Positions 5,691-6,773 of a stretch of DNA of 6,773 bases are shown in pieces. Both the position numbers and the translations under genes were made by a program. Source of the stretch: Gammaproteobacteria bacterium. Lineage in GTDB: Bacteria; Pseudomonadota; Gammaproteobacteria; Granulosicoccales; Granulosicoccaceae. Under the pieces are notes generated by a model. It was not told where the DNA came from. It saw only the letters and a list, made by a program, of their open reading frames with translations, and ran no database searches. The number at the start of each line of letters is the position of its first letter. Within the stretch, counting starts at the first letter, position 1. Where the stretch lies: assembly GCA_019634245.1 (NCBI GenBank), contig JAHQVR010000067.1, positions 1-6,773 of the forward strand, read 5' to 3'.

Positions 5691-6773
5691 TTACAGATTT
5701 GAACGAAGCATAGGTACAACCGACGCACTGAATCTGGGATGTATTAAATCCATAAAATATCGTTCATCTTGGGTCGTAGGTAATCGCTTCGCCATCGCCA
5801 TGGCAGTCGCTACCAGTGTTCGGGCTGATGCCTTGTTTAATGGCATGTGTATATCACTGCAGTCGGACCAGTAAGCCACTCGTAAATTATTACGAATAAT
5901 CGACGTGAACAATTCCCCAACACGACACGGTTGGTCCAGATTAGTTATTACACAGCGAGCAGATGTCACGTTTTTAAATGCCGACACAACCCCATCGGCA
6001 ACAGTTGATTGCATCGTAGCCGGAATGACTAACAAGTGCCTCGCTGATCTAGCGTTGAGATCAGTGGGATTACTATCTGGAATATTGACATCAATAAAAT
6101 CTGTATCGCACGATTGATCTACCAATACCAACTCTTTATTGGCATAGAAAGACAACAGCTCTTGTAACTCTTGTTTTGTATTGGCGCACACTACCGGCAC
6201 ACCCAGAGAGTTGCCGTAAGCAGCAAGCGACTCAAAAACCCCGATGCGAGCGGTGTCCGCGCAAATGATGACAACACTGTGAGTCCCAGACAATGCGACT
6301 TTATGAGCTGCCAGCTTTAATAAGGTTGTGGTTTTACCCGAACCACTTGGGCCACCAACAAATGTCACTCCATCGTGTGTCAAAGTAGAGTCTGCCGCAA
6401 TCGGTATCGTGTTTGCTAAATCGGCAAGTGATAAACGTAATGCTTCTTCAAATGTAGCGGATGCGTCTACTCTGTTAACCAATGTTACGGCCAGTTCAGC
6501 ACCCAATCCGATCTGTAGCAGCACCTGTAGATGCTTACTTTTTACAGGATCTTTTTCACCCCATAGATTGACTTCAAGCTGACTTAAGCGTTGATTCATC
6601 GTGGAATGAAACAGATCCAGTTTATTATCCACTTCAAAATTAACTTGGGTTGCAATTGAACCAGCCAATACAGCTACAGTGTCTTCTGCAATTGCCGGGT
6701 CTGAAGTATCGATTGCTGCTTCTGCTTCAAGCTCTGCTTCTGCTTCAAGCTCTGCTTCTGCTTCAAGCTCTGC
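5691..6773 (-). CDS. flhF: FlhF-like SRP-family GTPase with degenerate G motifs; 5' end outside window
   Basis: FlhF is an SRP-type GTPase that places flagella at the cell pole. The frame stays open to the right edge, so 360 C-terminal residues are visible and the true start lies outside. A TTG at 6666-6668 is an unlikely start because coding continues upstream. Counting from that TTG, the N-like helical region spans about 20-95. The P-loop GGPSGSGKTTT is at 105-115 and DTARIGVFESLAAYGNSLGV at 138-157, both typical of FlhF. The G3 box, usually DTAGR, is DQSCD (184-188). The G4 box TKLD is TNLD (242-245). The region usually containing GQ-VPEDL reads SDCSDIHMPLNKA (268-280). Upstream coding contains three perfect AELEAE-type repeats. 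GTP binding is plausible; normal hydrolysis or dimerisation is doubtful. pomA follows after 25 bp; the usual neighbours flhG and fliA are not seen on this side. It could be a diverged FlhF orthologue or a paralogue. Confidence 0.83.
   Translation of the reverse strand, partial: AELEAEAELEAEAELEAEAAIDTSDPAIAEDTVAVLAGSIATQVNFEVDNKLDLFHSTMNQRLSQLEVNLWGEKDPVKSKHLQVLLQIGLGAELAVTLVNRVDASATFEEALRLSLADLANTIPIAADSTLTHDGVTFVGGPSGSGKTTTLLKLAAHKVALSGTHSVVIICADTARIGVFESLAAYGNSLGVPVVCANTKQELQELLSFYANKELVLVDQSCDTDFIDVNIPDSNPTDLNARSARHLLVIPATMQSTVADGVVSAFKNVTSARCVITNLDQPCRVGELFTSIIRNNLRVAYWSDCSDIHMPLNKASARTLVATAMAMAKRLPTTQDERYFMDLIHPRFSASVVPMLRSNL
6720..6773. repeat. 18-bp perfect tandem repeat, three copies, in the flhF-like gene
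   Basis: Plus-strand unit TTCTGCTTCAAGCTCTGC occurs three times without mismatch at 6720-6737, 6738-6755 and 6756-6773, and probably continues beyond the window. It is in frame with the FlhF-like gene on the minus strand, each copy encoding Ala-Glu-Leu-Glu-Ala-Glu. The result is an acidic, helix-favouring stretch in the region corresponding to the variable N-terminal (B) domain of FlhF. Perfect identity at the DNA level, synonymous positions included, suggests recent expansion or slippage; copy-number changes would keep the frame. Confidence 0.95.

Noticed and set aside
5691..6668. Treating the TTG at 6666-6668 as the start of the FlhF-like gene.
   Set aside because: The frame continues upstream without a stop to the window edge through the in-frame repeat, so the gene is 5'-truncated by the window rather than starting there.

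Overview
The window is a flagellar locus, almost certainly from a gammaproteobacterium with a polar, sodium-driven flagellum. The evidence is the filament gene order fliC-fliD-fliS-fliT-like, a stator pair that matches the Vibrio PomA/PomB type rather than the E. coli MotA/MotB type, an FlhF-family protein (a polar-flagellum landmark), and a PilZ (c-di-GMP receptor) gene. Moderate GC and the sodium-type stator suggest a marine or saline habitat, but the genus cannot be fixed from the sequence alone.

Layout: two convergent operons meet at about 3390. On the plus strand, a candidate sigma-28 promoter (3-29) precedes a short flagellin gene (126-929). A strong intrinsic terminator (957-987) follows. 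Then come fliD (1007-2290), fliS (2297-2683), a TTG-started FliT-like chaperone gene (2686-3057) and an unrecognised 106-residue ORF (3066-3386), all nearly touching. On the minus strand, reading leftward from the right edge, are an FlhF-like SRP-family GTPase gene (5' end outside the window, 5691-6773), pomA (4889-5665), pomB (4008-4883) and a PilZ-domain gene (3395-3979). The two operons end 8 bp apart with no convincing terminator between them.

How the genes fit together: the plus-strand operon makes the filament subunit, its cap and the export chaperones. The minus-strand operon makes the torque-generating stator, a polar-placement-type GTPase and a protein that may bind c-di-GMP and connect motility to the second messenger.

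Most unusual points: (1) the FlhF-like protein keeps its P-loop and its DTxRIG segment, but the G3, G4 and G5 motifs depart from the SRP-GTPase consensus, and its N-terminal region contains a perfect in-frame 18-bp tandem repeat that runs off the window edge; (2) this gene sits directly upstream of pomAB-pilZ rather than next to flhG/fliA; (3) the PilZ protein has about 90 residues between its RxxxR and NxSxxG motifs; (4) an unidentified small protein gene closes the filament operon. No RNA genes, CRISPR arrays or mobile elements were seen.
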